From positions 1 through 64,000 of the forward strand of contig BNUH01000006.1 in NCBI GenBank assembly GCA_025997215.1: DNA of 64,000 bases, read 5' to 3'. Position 1 is the first letter of the stretch. Every line of letters starts with the position of its first letter. The stretch comes from Clostridia bacterium (lineage in GTDB: Bacteria > Bacillota_A > Clostridia > Christensenellales > Aristaeellaceae). The notes below the pieces were generated by a model. That model did not search any database and had not been told where the DNA came from. It worked only from the letters and a program-made list of their open reading frames with translations. The position numbers and the translations under genes are program-made. Below are positions 42,916 through 52,625 of this stretch, in pieces.

Positions 42916-44001
42916 ATGGAGCAACAATATCGGGTTGGTGTCGTTGGCGCGACTGGGATGGTCGGCCAGCGTTTCGTTACATTGCTGGAAAGTCATCCAT
43001 GGTTCAAGCTGTCGGTGGTGGCGGCGTCCGCGTCCTCGTCCGGCAAGACTTACGCGCAGGCCGTCGAAGGCCGCTGGTATATGTCCGCGCAGATTCCCGA
43101 GTCTGCGGCCGGTCTGACAGTGCTGGACGCCGCGAATGTCGAGGCGGTGGCGTCCGCGTGCGACTTCCTATTCTGCGCGATCAGCTTGAATAAGGCCGAT
43201 ACCCTGGCGCTGGAGGAAGCCTACGCCAAGGCCGAAACGCCTGTCGTGTCGAATAACTCCGCCACGCGCATGCTGCCCGACGTGCCCATGATGATTCCGG
43301 AATTGAACCCGCATCACGCCCCCGTCATCGAGCGGCAGCGGCGCAGGCTGGGTACGCGCGTCGGGTTCGTCACGGCGAAGCCGAACTGTTCGATCCAGTG
43401 CTACGTGCCCGTGCTGCACCCGTTGATGGAGTTCCAGCCCGATAAGGTCATCGCCGCAACGTACCAAGCGATATCCGGCGGCAGCAAGACGTTCGCCACA
43501 TACCCGGAGATTCTGGATAACGTTAATCCGTTGATACCCGGCGAGGAGGAGAAGAGCGAGATCGAGCCGCTCAAGATCTGGGGCGACTTAACCGACGAAG
43601 GCATCCGGCTGGCGTCCGCGCCCACGATCAGCGCGCAGTGTTTCCGCGTGCCCGTGTCGGATGGCCATATGGCCGCAGTTTCGATAAAATTCATCAAAAA
43701 ACCAAAGATGGATGAGATGATCGAGCGGTGGCGCGCCTTCGAGCCGCTGCCCCAGCGCTGGAATCTGCCCAGCGCGCCCAAGCCGTTCCTGCAGTACATG
43801 GAGGAGCCCGACCGCCCTCAAACCAAGCTGGACCGCGACTTCGGCAACGGCATGGGCGTGTCGATAGGCCGCCTGCGTCCGGATCCTGTGTTCGACTACC
43901 GTTTCGTCGCGCTGGCCCACAACACGCTGCGCGGCGCTGCCGGCGGCGCTGTCCTGACCGCCGAACTGCTGGCGCGCGAGGGCTACATCGTCAGGAAGTA
44001 A
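42916..44001 (+). CDS. asd: Aspartate-semialdehyde dehydrogenase, archaeal/fungal-type
   Basis: 361 residues. GATGMVGQRFVTLL at the NADP site, SNNSATRMLPDVPMMIPELNPHH, the catalytic Cys in KPNCSIQCYVP (about 158), QAISGGSKT, and the substrate-binding ISAQCFRVPVSDGH. Length and motifs match the ASADH group found in archaea, fungi and some Firmicutes rather than the short E. coli type. Reduces aspartyl phosphate. AAGGAGG before ATG; dapA follows 9 bp later. Confidence 0.93.
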   Translation: MEQQYRVGVVGATGMVGQRFVTLLESHPWFKLSVVAASASSSGKTYAQAVEGRWYMSAQIPESAAGLTVLDAANVEAVASACDFLFCAISLNKADTLALEEAYAKAETPVVSNNSATRMLPDVPMMIPELNPHHAPVIERQRRRLGTRVGFVTAKPNCSIQCYVPVLHPLMEFQPDKVIAATYQAISGGSKTFATYPEILDNVNPLIPGEEEKSEIEPLKIWGDLTDEGIRLASAPTISAQCFRVPVSDGHMAAVSIKFIKKPKMDEMIERWRAFEPLPQRWNLPSAPKPFLQYMEEPDRPQTKLDRDFGNGMGVSIGRLRPDPVFDYRFVALAHNTLRGAAGGAVLTAELLAREGYIVRK

Positions 44002-44010
44002 GGAATAGTT

Positions 44011-44910
44011 ATGAATAATAAACGTGCTCCATTCATAGGCGCTGCGACTGCGCTGGCCACGCCGTTCACGGTTACGGGCGAGGTGGATTTTGACGCGCTC
44101 GAACGCCTGATCGAGCGTCAGCTTCGCGCGGGCATCAGCGCGCTGATCGTGCTGGGTACCACGGGCGAGCCGTCCACGCTGGATGAAGAGGAGTCGCTGG
44201 CGATAGTATGTCGCGCCAAGCAATTGCTTGGTTGCAAGGCCACACTCGTAGTGGGCGTTGGCGGCAACAACACATCCCACTGTATCGCCCGCTGCAAGTT
44301 GATGCGCGACCTAGGCGCGGACGCGTTGCTGGCCGTAACCCCTTATTACAACAAAACCAGTCCGTCCGGATTGATCGCGCACTTCACCTCGCTGGCCGAC
44401 GCCACCGATTTACCGTTAATCATATATAACGTTCCAGCGCGCACCGGGCTGAACCTCACGCCCGACACGATGGATATTCTGGCCGACCATCCCAACATCG
44501 CCGCGCTGAAGGAAGCCAGTGGAAATATTGAGCAGATCGTTGAACTATTCCACCGCGTGCATGACCGGGTGGCGATATACTGCGGCTCCGACGATCAGAA
44601 TTTGGTTTACCTCACGCTGGGCGGCGATGGTTTGATCAGCGTGCTATCCAACCTCGCCCCAAAGCCCGTGGTTAAGCTGTATGCCGAGTGCGCCGCCGGG
44701 CATCTGGCCGCAGCCCGGGAGACGGCGAGGACGCTGCATCCGCTTGCCCGAGCGATATTCTGGGAAACCAGCCCGATCCCGCTGAAGGCTGCACTGGCAT
44801 ACGCCGGGCTGTGCGAGGAGACGGTACGGCTGCCGCTCGTACCTATGCGCGCGGACTTGAAGGCTAAACTGTTCACGCTGATCGACGAATTCCCACGGGA
44901 GATGGCGTAA
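44011..44910 (+). CDS. dapA: 4-hydroxy-tetrahydrodipicolinate synthase
   Basis: 299 residues. TIM-barrel NAL-type lyase: GTTGEPSTLDEEE, VGVGGNNTSHCIA, the active Tyr in IIYNVPARTGLNL (about 136-148), the Schiff-base Lys in IAALKEASGNI (about 164), and the C-terminal ETSPIPLKAAL. Condenses aspartate semialdehyde with pyruvate for lysine and diaminopimelate. Co-transcribed with asd. AGGAA upstream. Confidence 0.95.
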   Translation: MNNKRAPFIGAATALATPFTVTGEVDFDALERLIERQLRAGISALIVLGTTGEPSTLDEEESLAIVCRAKQLLGCKATLVVGVGGNNTSHCIARCKLMRDLGADALLAVTPYYNKTSPSGLIAHFTSLADATDLPLIIYNVPARTGLNLTPDTMDILADHPNIAALKEASGNIEQIVELFHRVHDRVAIYCGSDDQNLVYLTLGGDGLISVLSNLAPKPVVKLYAECAAGHLAAARETARTLHPLARAIFWETSPIPLKAALAYAGLCEETVRLPLVPMRADLKAKLFTLIDEFPREMA

Positions 44911-45447
44911 TCATCGACGAGCTATAAAACCCATACGTTTGGCGGCGGGCATGAACGCCCTCAATATTCCCGCCGTGACGAACCCTGCCGCTATACCCGA
45001 CATCGTGAGTATGGGCACGAAAGCGGCCGCCGCCAGCGACGCATATATCAGCTTGACGACTATCAGTTGTCCGGCGTTATGCGCGAGTGCTCCGGCGACG
45101 CTTAGCATGAAGTAAGATATATGCTTACCGAATATTGCTATTAACATAATCATTATTAAGACCGACAGTAAGCTCCCCGCCAGACTTAACGCGCCCGCGA
45201 CAGCGCCGCGTGTGAGCAATGCGAATAGCCCCTTCAGCATCGCCAAGGTCAGCGCATCCCATCGGCCGACAAAGAATACCGCGTACATCACCACGATGTT
45301 AGCCAATCCCAGCCGAATCCCCGGCATCGGCGCGGGTATGGGCAGTATCCCTTCCGCAGCGGACAGCGCCATGGCCAGCGCGAAGAGCATCCCATCGATT
45401 GCCACGCGCCGTACCCCGCCGGGATGATCCCTGCTTGAACGCCTCAT
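44911..45447 (-). CDS. Gx-transporter family membrane protein
   Basis: 178 residues. Five or six membrane segments with the characteristic GIRLGLANIVVMYAVFFVG and LAMLKGLFALLTRGAVAGALSLAGSLLSVLIM of the Gx/heptaprenyl-diphosphate-synthase-component-I family (ECF-type S component-like fold). The NusG-II protein gene overlaps its start by 4 bp, a pairing common in Clostridia near flavin-modification or quinone genes. Substrate unknown; cobalt/riboflavin-like uptake or isoprenoid membership has been proposed for relatives. Confidence 0.85.
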   Translation of the reverse strand: MRRSSRDHPGGVRRVAIDGMLFALAMALSAAEGILPIPAPMPGIRLGLANIVVMYAVFFVGRWDALTLAMLKGLFALLTRGAVAGALSLAGSLLSVLIMIMLIAIFGKHISYFMLSVAGALAHNAGQLIVVKLIYASLAAAAFVPILTMSGIAAGFVTAGILRAFMPAAKRMGFIARR

Positions 45448-45836
45448 CGGAGGATAATGTCCACGTCGTCCGAATTTGCGGCGTTGTTCAACACGATCTG
45501 GATCAGCACCTTATTCGGCAGACAGGCCGCGAACGATCCCGGCAGCGTTATCCGTCCTGTGCGCACGCAGATTTGGTCGGGGCAGTCGGAGGATTCAAAC
45601 AATATTCCTCCATTTTCCTGACGTATTGCCACGCTCGGGGCTTCCGGTATACTGAATGGCACGGCCGCTTCATCCCCCAGCTCCACAACCTGAATGAGCT
45701 GACCGTCGAAGTATATCTCTGCCGACACGGATCCGCCGCCGACTGTGCGGCGGTACACCAAGCCACCGCCCGCCGCCAGCGCAATCAGGATAACTGCGAC
45801 GACGATATCCGATCTGCTCATAAATTTCCTGCCCAT
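45444..45836 (-). CDS. NusG domain II-like protein
   Basis: 130 residues. One N-terminal membrane segment (about 9-26) and an extracytoplasmic beta barrel with SAEIYFDGQLIQVVEL and ESSDCPDQICVRTGRI, the conserved Cys pair of NusG-II-type proteins, and FAACLPNKVLIQI. It is widely paired with Gx-transporter genes (here overlapping by 4 bp). Start may instead be the ATG at 45821, where AGGA precedes it. Confidence 0.85.
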   Translation of the reverse strand: MGRKFMSRSDIVVAVILIALAAGGGLVYRRTVGGGSVSAEIYFDGQLIQVVELGDEAAVPFSIPEAPSVAIRQENGGILFESSDCPDQICVRTGRITLPGSFAACLPNKVLIQIVLNNAANSDDVDIILR

Positions 45837-45887
45837 TTTCTCGCCGCCGCCTCCTATTTTGTCGAATCGAAGGGGGTTAGATCATCG

Positions 45888-46595
45888 ATGAGGATTGCGC
45901 TGATCGCCGACCTGCACGGCAACCTGCCAGCGACGCTGGCCGTTGCCGAGGATATTAAGAAGCGCGGCGCGGACACGATATATTGTCTAGGGGACTTGAT
46001 TGGCAAAGGCCCGGACTCGCCGGAGACGATGGACTGGGCGTTTGCGAATTGCGAGATAATCCTAGGCGGCAACTGGGATTTGCTTATAGCGCAAGCGACC
46101 GAGCCTTCGGACGCAGTCCAATGGTATCGGAATCAACTAGGCAGCGCGCGGTTGCGGAAGCTGGCGGCGCTGCTGCTGGAGCACTGGTTCACATTCTCCG
46201 GCCGGAAGGTTCGGCTGGTACACGGCCGGCCTGTCGTCCCTAAAACGGTGCACCATGATTCGCCCAGGGAGGAACACGAGTGGTTCTTCGATGTGCCGGG
46301 CAAACCGGATGTGGTGGGGTTCGCAGATATCCACGAACCGTTTTACCTGATGAGCGATGGCCGGACGCTGTTCAACACCGGGAGCGTCGGCAATCCGATA
46401 GTTCTGTCGCAGACCGCCGCGACCTACATGATGCTGGACGGCGAATTAGGCGGCGACGCGGCGGATATCTCGTACACGATCCACATGGTTGAGTATGACC
46501 GCGAACAGGCTGTGAGCAGGACGTTGGCGAGACCCGGTTTGCCAATGGGCGACGCGTTCATCAATGAAATCAGGACAGGCAAATATTCCCGGTGA
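45888..46595 (+). CDS. YfcE/MJ0936-like metallophosphoesterase
   Basis: 235 residues from the ATG at 45888; the longer frame upstream overlaps the opposite gene pair and lacks support. Calcineurin-like motifs: LIADLHGNL (D and H), CLGDLIGKGPDS, GNWD in place of GNHE, and VHGRP / ADIHEPF / TGSVGNP. Hydrolyses phosphodiesters or phosphomonoesters with a divalent metal pair; substrate unknown. AGGGGG lies about 12 bases upstream. Confidence 0.82.
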   Translation: MRIALIADLHGNLPATLAVAEDIKKRGADTIYCLGDLIGKGPDSPETMDWAFANCEIILGGNWDLLIAQATEPSDAVQWYRNQLGSARLRKLAALLLEHWFTFSGRKVRLVHGRPVVPKTVHHDSPREEHEWFFDVPGKPDVVGFADIHEPFYLMSDGRTLFNTGSVGNPIVLSQTAATYMMLDGELGGDAADISYTIHMVEYDREQAVSRTLARPGLPMGDAFINEIRTGKYSR

Positions 46596-46605
46596 CAACC
46601 TTCGA

Positions 46606-48141
46606 TTACGCCCACGTCGCCACATCCAGCATGCGGTAACGCACCGCCTCCGCGACGTGTTCTTTTTCGATAATATCCGACACGGCCAGATCCGCAATCG
46701 TCCGCGCAACCCTCAACACCCGGAAGTGTGCGCGCGCCGTCATGCCGTGCCGCTTCGTCTCAAACATCAGCACAGCGTCCGCATCCGGCGTCAGTTTGCA
46801 ATATTTGCGCATCAGTTCGTTATCAAGCTGCGCGTTTGTGAATATCCCCGATTCGCCATACCTCGTCAGCTGTCGTGTTCGCGCCGCCTGCACCCGCTCC
46901 CTGACTGCGTCCGACGACTCCGCCATCGGCGCGTTGAGCGTCAGCGCCTCGATCGGCACCTCGCCCACCCGTATCCTCAAATCAATCCTGTCCAGCAGCG
47001 GGCCTGATATCCTGCTCTGATACTTCACGACCTCCGCTTCCGAACACTTGCACCTGCCGCCATCCTGACCGTAATACCCGCACTTGCAGGGGTTCATCGC
47101 CGCCACCAGCATCACCCGCGCCGGGTAGACCCTTCGCGCGTGCACCCTCGCGATGGCCACCTGACCATCCTCCAGCGGCTGTCGGAGCGCCTCCAGTACC
47201 CGTTTGTCATATTCTGGCAGCTCGTCTAGAAACAACACCCCGTGATGCGCGAACGAGATTTCCCCCGGCGAGGCATCCCTGCCGCCGCCCACCAGCGACA
47301 CCGCTGACGCCGTATGATGCGGCGCGCGAAACGGCCTCTCCGTCAGCATCGCACTGCCCGCGCCTAACCGTCCAGCCGCGCTGTGTATCCGCGTGGCTTC
47401 CAGCGCCTCGTCAAAGCTCATGTCGGGCAGTATGCCCGGCAGACACCGCGCAAGCAGCGTTTTCCCCGAACCCGGCGGGCCTACCATCAGCATATTGTGA
47501 CCGCCAGCCGCCGCGATTTCCAGCACCCGCTTCGCTTCATACTGACCGCGTACGAACTTAAGATCATACGCTCCGGCGACAGGCGCGCGCAGGGATTCGT
47601 AGGAAACAGGCTTCAACGGCTCGATCGCCTTGACGCCTGTCAGGTGATCCGCCACCTGCCGCAGCGTCGATGCCGCCAACAGCGGCACCCTATCCACGCA
47701 AGCGACCTCCTGCGCATTCTCCAGCGGCAGCAGCATCGCCTTCACATGCCTCTCGCGCGCGAACAACGCCCCCGGCAACGCGCCGGGCACCTGCCTAAGC
47801 CTCCCGTCCAGCGCCAACTCCCCAACGAATATTATCCCATCCGCGACGGCCTGGTCAAACATCCCGCCGCCTATCAGCATCGCCAGCGCAATAGGCAGGT
47901 CGTACATCGAACCAATCTTGCGTACATTCGCCGGAGCCAGGTTAACGACAATCTTCGCGGGCGGCAGCTTCAGTCCGCTGTTGTTTAACGCGGCGCGCAC
48001 ACGCTCCTTCGCCTCCTTCACGGATGCGTCGGGCAATCCGACAATCTCCAACGACGGTATCCCGCCCGATTGGTTGACCTCAACCGTCACCTCGAACGGC
48101 TCCATACCCTCCAGCCCATAACTCATCACGCGCGCGAACAT
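46606..48141 (-). CDS. YifB/ComM-type Mg-chelatase-like AAA ATPase
   Basis: 511 residues. N-terminal lon-like fold with GLEGMEPFEVTVEVNQSGGIPSLEIVGLPDASVKEAKERVRAAL; central AAA domain with Walker A VGPPGSGKTLLARCLPGILP, RAPHHTASAVSLVGGG, Walker B GVLFLDELPEYD and sensor RVYPARVMLVAAMNPC; zinc-binding C-terminal motif CKCGYYG and CKC. In competent bacteria ComM promotes branch migration. Last gene of the glnS-gltX minus-strand block. Confidence 0.93.
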   Translation of the reverse strand: MFARVMSYGLEGMEPFEVTVEVNQSGGIPSLEIVGLPDASVKEAKERVRAALNNSGLKLPPAKIVVNLAPANVRKIGSMYDLPIALAMLIGGGMFDQAVADGIIFVGELALDGRLRQVPGALPGALFARERHVKAMLLPLENAQEVACVDRVPLLAASTLRQVADHLTGVKAIEPLKPVSYESLRAPVAGAYDLKFVRGQYEAKRVLEIAAAGGHNMLMVGPPGSGKTLLARCLPGILPDMSFDEALEATRIHSAAGRLGAGSAMLTERPFRAPHHTASAVSLVGGGRDASPGEISFAHHGVLFLDELPEYDKRVLEALRQPLEDGQVAIARVHARRVYPARVMLVAAMNPCKCGYYGQDGGRCKCSEAEVVKYQSRISGPLLDRIDLRIRVGEVPIEALTLNAPMAESSDAVRERVQAARTRQLTRYGESGIFTNAQLDNELMRKYCKLTPDADAVLMFETKRHGMTARAHFRVLRVARTIADLAVSDIIEKEHVAEAVRYRMLDVATWA

Positions 48142-48172
48142 TAAGCTCTCACCCTTAACCCGTTATTCCCAA

Positions 48173-48598
48173 TCACGTCTCCTTATCCACAGTCCGACTT
48201 TTGTAAACGAATAACCTATTCCCGATATAATTAATCAACATCGACACGGGCGCGGCGGCCACGCCCGCCCACTGCTTATCCCACATATAATGCTCCGTCA
48301 GCAGCGCGACTATCCCCGTGCTCACGCCCAGCGAGACAAGGTTCACGACCAAAAACCGAACAACCTGGCTGCCGCGCAGCTGTTCCCTTTGCCTGAATGT
48401 CCAGCGCGTATTGAGCGTCAGACTTAACGCCATACCCAGCACATATCCTATAACCCAAGCCAGCGGCGCGTACACTGCCAGCCGCACGCCCAGCGTATAT
48501 ATCCCATATGACAGCGCGGTATTCAGCACGCCGATCAACCCGAACCGGATCAGCTGGCCGAACCATCCGGACCATACGCCCTGAAAACGTTCACGCAT
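48173..48598 (-). CDS. GtrA family membrane protein
   Basis: 141 residues with four membrane segments. LIRFGLIGVLNTALSYGIYTLGVRL at the N-terminus and LTLNTRWTFRQREQLRGSQVVRFLVVN are typical of GtrA, which helps move polyprenol-linked sugars across the membrane. Ends at the start of the ComM gene region; the large PMT-type gene upstream is only 3 bp away, and GtrA probably serves it. Confidence 0.9.
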   Translation of the reverse strand: MRERFQGVWSGWFGQLIRFGLIGVLNTALSYGIYTLGVRLAVYAPLAWVIGYVLGMALSLTLNTRWTFRQREQLRGSQVVRFLVVNLVSLGVSTGIVALLTEHYMWDKQWAGVAAAPVSMLINYIGNRLFVYKSRTVDKET

Positions 48599-48601
48599 CC
48601 A

Positions 48602-51600
48602 TCAATACCACAGCCAGCCTTGGTATTTCCAACCCGGCAGCTTCACCTTCGAGAACCAATTCATCGCGTTAGCCCAAACACGCGGGAACGTCACGCCCGT
48701 CGCGAATGGATAGAATCCGACAAACAGCATCGCTGCCGCAACGATCAGCAAAATTCGCGCGTGCCGCCCTGCTATCGGCGATCGCTCCTCCCACCGCCGC
48801 AGACACCATATCGCGCACAGTATAATGAACGGCGTGCTCGCGAAGTAGTGATAGATGAACATCGACCGAGGCACCAACGCCCACGGCAGGAATTCGGCCA
48901 GGAACCCAATCAGCAGCAGCGACGGGATTGGATCATCATTTAACCTGCTAAACAGCGGCGAAACCCGCCGTCGAATCCAGTAAACCGCTGTCACAACCAA
49001 TCCAGCCAATCCGCTCCACCATATGGCGGGATTCCCGAACGCGAGGATGGTCGAAACCTTGCCCTCCGGTTGATAATTCGCCGTATAATACCACATGGGC
49101 CGAAAGTCGAACGGCCACTCATACCACCTCGACTTGAACGGATGATCATCCACCAAGGCGCTGTGATAGCTAAACATGGACGACTGCGCCATGATCAGCC
49201 GCCGCAATGAATACGGGCCAGTTGCGGTCAGATCCGGGATATAGCTTAGCGCGTATATCCCCGCCGGGATAGCCAGGAACCACATTACGCACCAGCCGAT
49301 GGTCACGCCCATCTGGGATGGGAATCGGTGCACCGCCTTAAAGACCTCGCTGGATACCTCCCGCGAACGGTCCGTTGCGTAGATATATTCCCGAATCCTT
49401 TGCGCGAACGACCAGAATAATATCACTACCAGCCCTGCCGACGCGTATATCCCAATCCATTTGCTGGATATTGCCCCGGCCATGAACAGCCCCGACAGCG
49501 CCAGCCAGCCCAGCGGCCGCCACAATCCATCCCTGAATATACTCATCTGGAAGTAACGGATCATACACCAGTACATCAGTATAATGAATAATACTGGGTA
49601 ACTATCTATCGTCGCTATCCTCGTCTGGGTCAGGTGCATCAGATCCAGGGCCAGCAGTGACGCGGCCAGCGCGGCCCACTTCGTTTTCTTGAATAGCTGC
49701 TTGGCCAGCAGGTATAATGCCGGGATCATCAGCACGCCCGCCATCGTCCCCGGGAACCGCCAGCCAAACGGCGTCATCCCAAACGTCGAGATGGACCACA
49801 TGATGGCGACCTTACCCAGCGGCGGATGCGTCGTCTCCAGCGGCGGCATCCGGTGCAGGTACTCGAATCCCGTGCGCGCGTGGTATATCTCGTCGAAGTA
49901 GGTGCCGTTCATGTAGGATGGCTTCTCTGGTGCTACGCCCTGCTCATCGATCAGGCTGCCAGCGTCGGTCCATTCGCCCGCCACAATGGAGGTCACACCT
50001 TCAAGGTATACATCCGAAACGGGCAGCGTATTCCCCGATTCATCGTGGAATACCACCTCGCCCAGCATCATGCCGGGCATCTCGGGAGTCAGCCGCACGT
50101 AGCGCGCATTATGCCATAATATGGATGAATCGACATACTGCGGCTCGTTATTCTCATTGCGATATGAATAAACGTTATACTTCCATCTGAAACACTCGCC
50201 TCGCGACGAACCCATGTACAGCTCCGACCAGTTCTCACCGTCCTCGCTGACCGACCAATACATCTCGCCGGACGAGATGCCGTTATAATACAGTATCGAG
50301 AATGTGCGCGTCTCGCCCAGATCGAACATGACCGTCTCATTGATCCCTGTCGAACGGTAGAATGTCTGCGGCGCAATATTATCGCCCAATCCCCAGAAAG
50401 CGACGACCGCGTACACGGCAGTCAGCCCCAGAATCAACAGCCAATCCAGCCGTTTGAACGATAGCCGCGCGTCCGACTTACCCAATATGCGCCTATCCAG
50501 ATCCAGTGGCGCGGCTATGTCGCCGCCCGTCCGCACGGTGCCCAGCACTTGCGCTCGATCGGATGCGTACGCCGGGTTGATCCCCCACTGCCTCACCATG
50601 CCTCGAACGCATAACTCCCAGCCCGTCCATCCGGCCAAGCCACCCAACGCCAGGTTGAACGACGCTATCACACATCCCGGCGCGAATGCTGTCAGGTGTT
50701 CGTTCATCAGCACCAGCCAGACGTTAAAGAACATCGTTACCGACAGGCCGAGGGTCAGCCACAGCAGCCGCCCATCCCACTGCATCGCGTACGCCGCCAG
50801 GAAGCACACGATCGCCGGGAACAGATACCGCTCGTGCATCCTGAATGAGAACAGGAAGAATCCCAGGAATGTCAATCCCGCTATGAGGAAGATCGACCTC
50901 TGATCCTTCGCCTTCCAGTAAAGCCACAACGTTCCGCCCAGCGTCAAGCCCATCAGCAGCAGCGCGACTTCGCGGAAGGTCAGGTTGCCCGCGAACGCCG
51001 TCGAAGTTGTGACCCAGTTGCCGCGCATCAGGAAGTATAGGTTCGCGGCGTTCACCGTCGCGTAGTCATACGAACCCATCGTCCCGAAATATTTGCCCGG
51101 CAGCCAAGACCAGCCGATCTTCACACAAAACGGCAGCAGTAGCGCGAAACACAGCGCCAATCCCGCCGCCAATCCCGTAAGCGCGTTGAATAGCTCGCGC
51201 CTATCCCACTTGTTTCTGCTCAAATGGATTATCAGCGCGAATAGACCCAGCGGACCAACCAACAGCGCTTGGGGTTTTACCAATACCGTCAGCAGGTATA
51301 ATGGTAGGGCGGTACGGTAGTCATCCTTGCTTGCACGCCACAGCGTCAGCCCTAGCCCCAATGCCAACGCCGCGTCGATCTGCCCCCAAGCCGCACCGAT
51401 CACAAGCGACGCTGGGTTCAGCGCATATAGCAGCGCCAGCGGTATGCCAAGGTGGATGGCGGTTGAAGATGTTGAGGATTTGGATGATGTAGTGCTACAG
51501 GATTCGCCAATTCTCCATAAGAATAGGATTATACCAAGGTCAGCCAGAATCGGCCCTGTTTTAACCAGCAGCTGCAGCCCGCTGGAATCCGCAGTCACAT

Positions 51601-52597
51601 TTAGTGCGCGAATCATCAAGCCGATCGGCCATAGGAAATACAGATAACCCGGCGGATAGTCGCAGAAGTATCCCTCGGCGCCCGTTCCGTAAAATCCCGA
51701 CGGACCAACCTGCGCCATCCTCAACGCCCACGCGTGCCAGCAATTGATATCCACACCGTAACCCTTGACCGTCGCCGCCAGGAATACCCTCAACGCCGCA
51801 GCAACGGCCAGGATCAAGCCCAGCCATACTGCACGCATGGCAGCTTGACCTGGCATTCGCCACATGGATATCCAAGCCGCCGCCATAGCCGCCGCAAATA
51901 ATATCAGCAGTGTCCACAATCCGCCGCCGTTCGACAGCGCGACAGGCTCCTTCACAGGCGTGGCCGGAGGCTCCAGGATCAGTATAGGCTTGCCGGATTC
52001 AGGCGCATCCACCTTGACCATCGACAGGTTGTCGAACCATGCCACGCCGGTTGAATCGCTGCTATATCCGCCCAAACGCGCGGCAACGTCCGCCGTATGC
52101 TGTCCTTTATACGTGAATACATAAACTTCCGTGTGCTGCCACTCGCCGGCGGTGTCGAATACGGACGGCAGCGTAGCGTAAGCCCCCAGGACGGATAGGT
52201 TTGCACCCGTGCGGCCAGGAGTGTCGTTGATGTTCTCCGCCTTGATGTCGCCGGATAATCGGTACCATGTTTCAGGCTCAACGTTTACGGTCTGTATGAA
52301 GCGCGCGTCGTTCGTGAGAGCGTTCTCAACCTTGATTTCGCCGGACGCCCAGGTGAGATTGCTGACACCCCACTCGGTGCGCCACATGCTGCGCGTCCAA
52401 TTGGCGGGCAAGCCCGACGCCTCATCCCCAAGTGAGAAGTCGCCGTTAACCAGTAGGTTGCCTTCGATCGCTGCAGCCTCTTCGATAACTGCGGATTCAG
52501 CCGCTGCGCGTACGGTGAAAAGCGCGATGCATATGAGACACACCGCGAATATCAACATTAAACGCCGCCTATACCGCGGCGCGCTATCCCTCGTCAT
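48602..52597 (-). CDS. Very large membrane glycosyltransferase with N-terminal CBM and C-terminal PMT domain
   Basis: 1331 residues from the ATG at 52597 (AAAGGAG precedes it). Order: signal/anchor segment (about 11-30), a carbohydrate-binding (CBM_4_9-like) module (about 45-200, NLLVNGDFSLGD, then ARLGGYSSDSTGVAWFDNLSMV), a first multi-membrane GT domain (about 215-690, VKGYGVDINCWHAWALRMAQ, GYFCDYPPGYLYFLWPIG), a discoidin-like segment (about 745-890), and a PMT-type domain (about 905-1331) with YFDEIYHARTGFEYLHR, ETTHPPLGKVAIMWS and GWRFPGTMAGVLMIPALYLLAKQLF. Likely mannosylates protein or surface glycan using polyprenyl phosphate sugars. The fusion is striking. Confidence 0.8.
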   Translation of the reverse strand: MTRDSAPRYRRRLMLIFAVCLICIALFTVRAAAESAVIEEAAAIEGNLLVNGDFSLGDEASGLPANWTRSMWRTEWGVSNLTWASGEIKVENALTNDARFIQTVNVEPETWYRLSGDIKAENINDTPGRTGANLSVLGAYATLPSVFDTAGEWQHTEVYVFTYKGQHTADVAARLGGYSSDSTGVAWFDNLSMVKVDAPESGKPILILEPPATPVKEPVALSNGGGLWTLLILFAAAMAAAWISMWRMPGQAAMRAVWLGLILAVAAALRVFLAATVKGYGVDINCWHAWALRMAQVGPSGFYGTGAEGYFCDYPPGYLYFLWPIGLMIRALNVTADSSGLQLLVKTGPILADLGIILFLWRIGESCSTTSSKSSTSSTAIHLGIPLALLYALNPASLVIGAAWGQIDAALALGLGLTLWRASKDDYRTALPLYLLTVLVKPQALLVGPLGLFALIIHLSRNKWDRRELFNALTGLAAGLALCFALLLPFCVKIGWSWLPGKYFGTMGSYDYATVNAANLYFLMRGNWVTTSTAFAGNLTFREVALLLMGLTLGGTLWLYWKAKDQRSIFLIAGLTFLGFFLFSFRMHERYLFPAIVCFLAAYAMQWDGRLLWLTLGLSVTMFFNVWLVLMNEHLTAFAPGCVIASFNLALGGLAGWTGWELCVRGMVRQWGINPAYASDRAQVLGTVRTGGDIAAPLDLDRRILGKSDARLSFKRLDWLLILGLTAVYAVVAFWGLGDNIAPQTFYRSTGINETVMFDLGETRTFSILYYNGISSGEMYWSVSEDGENWSELYMGSSRGECFRWKYNVYSYRNENNEPQYVDSSILWHNARYVRLTPEMPGMMLGEVVFHDESGNTLPVSDVYLEGVTSIVAGEWTDAGSLIDEQGVAPEKPSYMNGTYFDEIYHARTGFEYLHRMPPLETTHPPLGKVAIMWSISTFGMTPFGWRFPGTMAGVLMIPALYLLAKQLFKKTKWAALAASLLALDLMHLTQTRIATIDSYPVLFIILMYWCMIRYFQMSIFRDGLWRPLGWLALSGLFMAGAISSKWIGIYASAGLVVILFWSFAQRIREYIYATDRSREVSSEVFKAVHRFPSQMGVTIGWCVMWFLAIPAGIYALSYIPDLTATGPYSLRRLIMAQSSMFSYHSALVDDHPFKSRWYEWPFDFRPMWYYTANYQPEGKVSTILAFGNPAIWWSGLAGLVVTAVYWIRRRVSPLFSRLNDDPIPSLLLIGFLAEFLPWALVPRSMFIYHYFASTPFIILCAIWCLRRWEERSPIAGRHARILLIVAAAMLFVGFYPFATGVTFPRVWANAMNWFSKVKLPGWKYQGWLWY

Positions 52598-52625
52598 GCT
52601 TGATCTCCTTTGTATGATAATGCTA

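Noticed and set aside
45399..45887. Longer N-terminus of the phosphoesterase
   Set aside because: It is antisense to the NusG-II gene, and the metallophosphatase fold starts at 45888 with MRIALIADLHGN.
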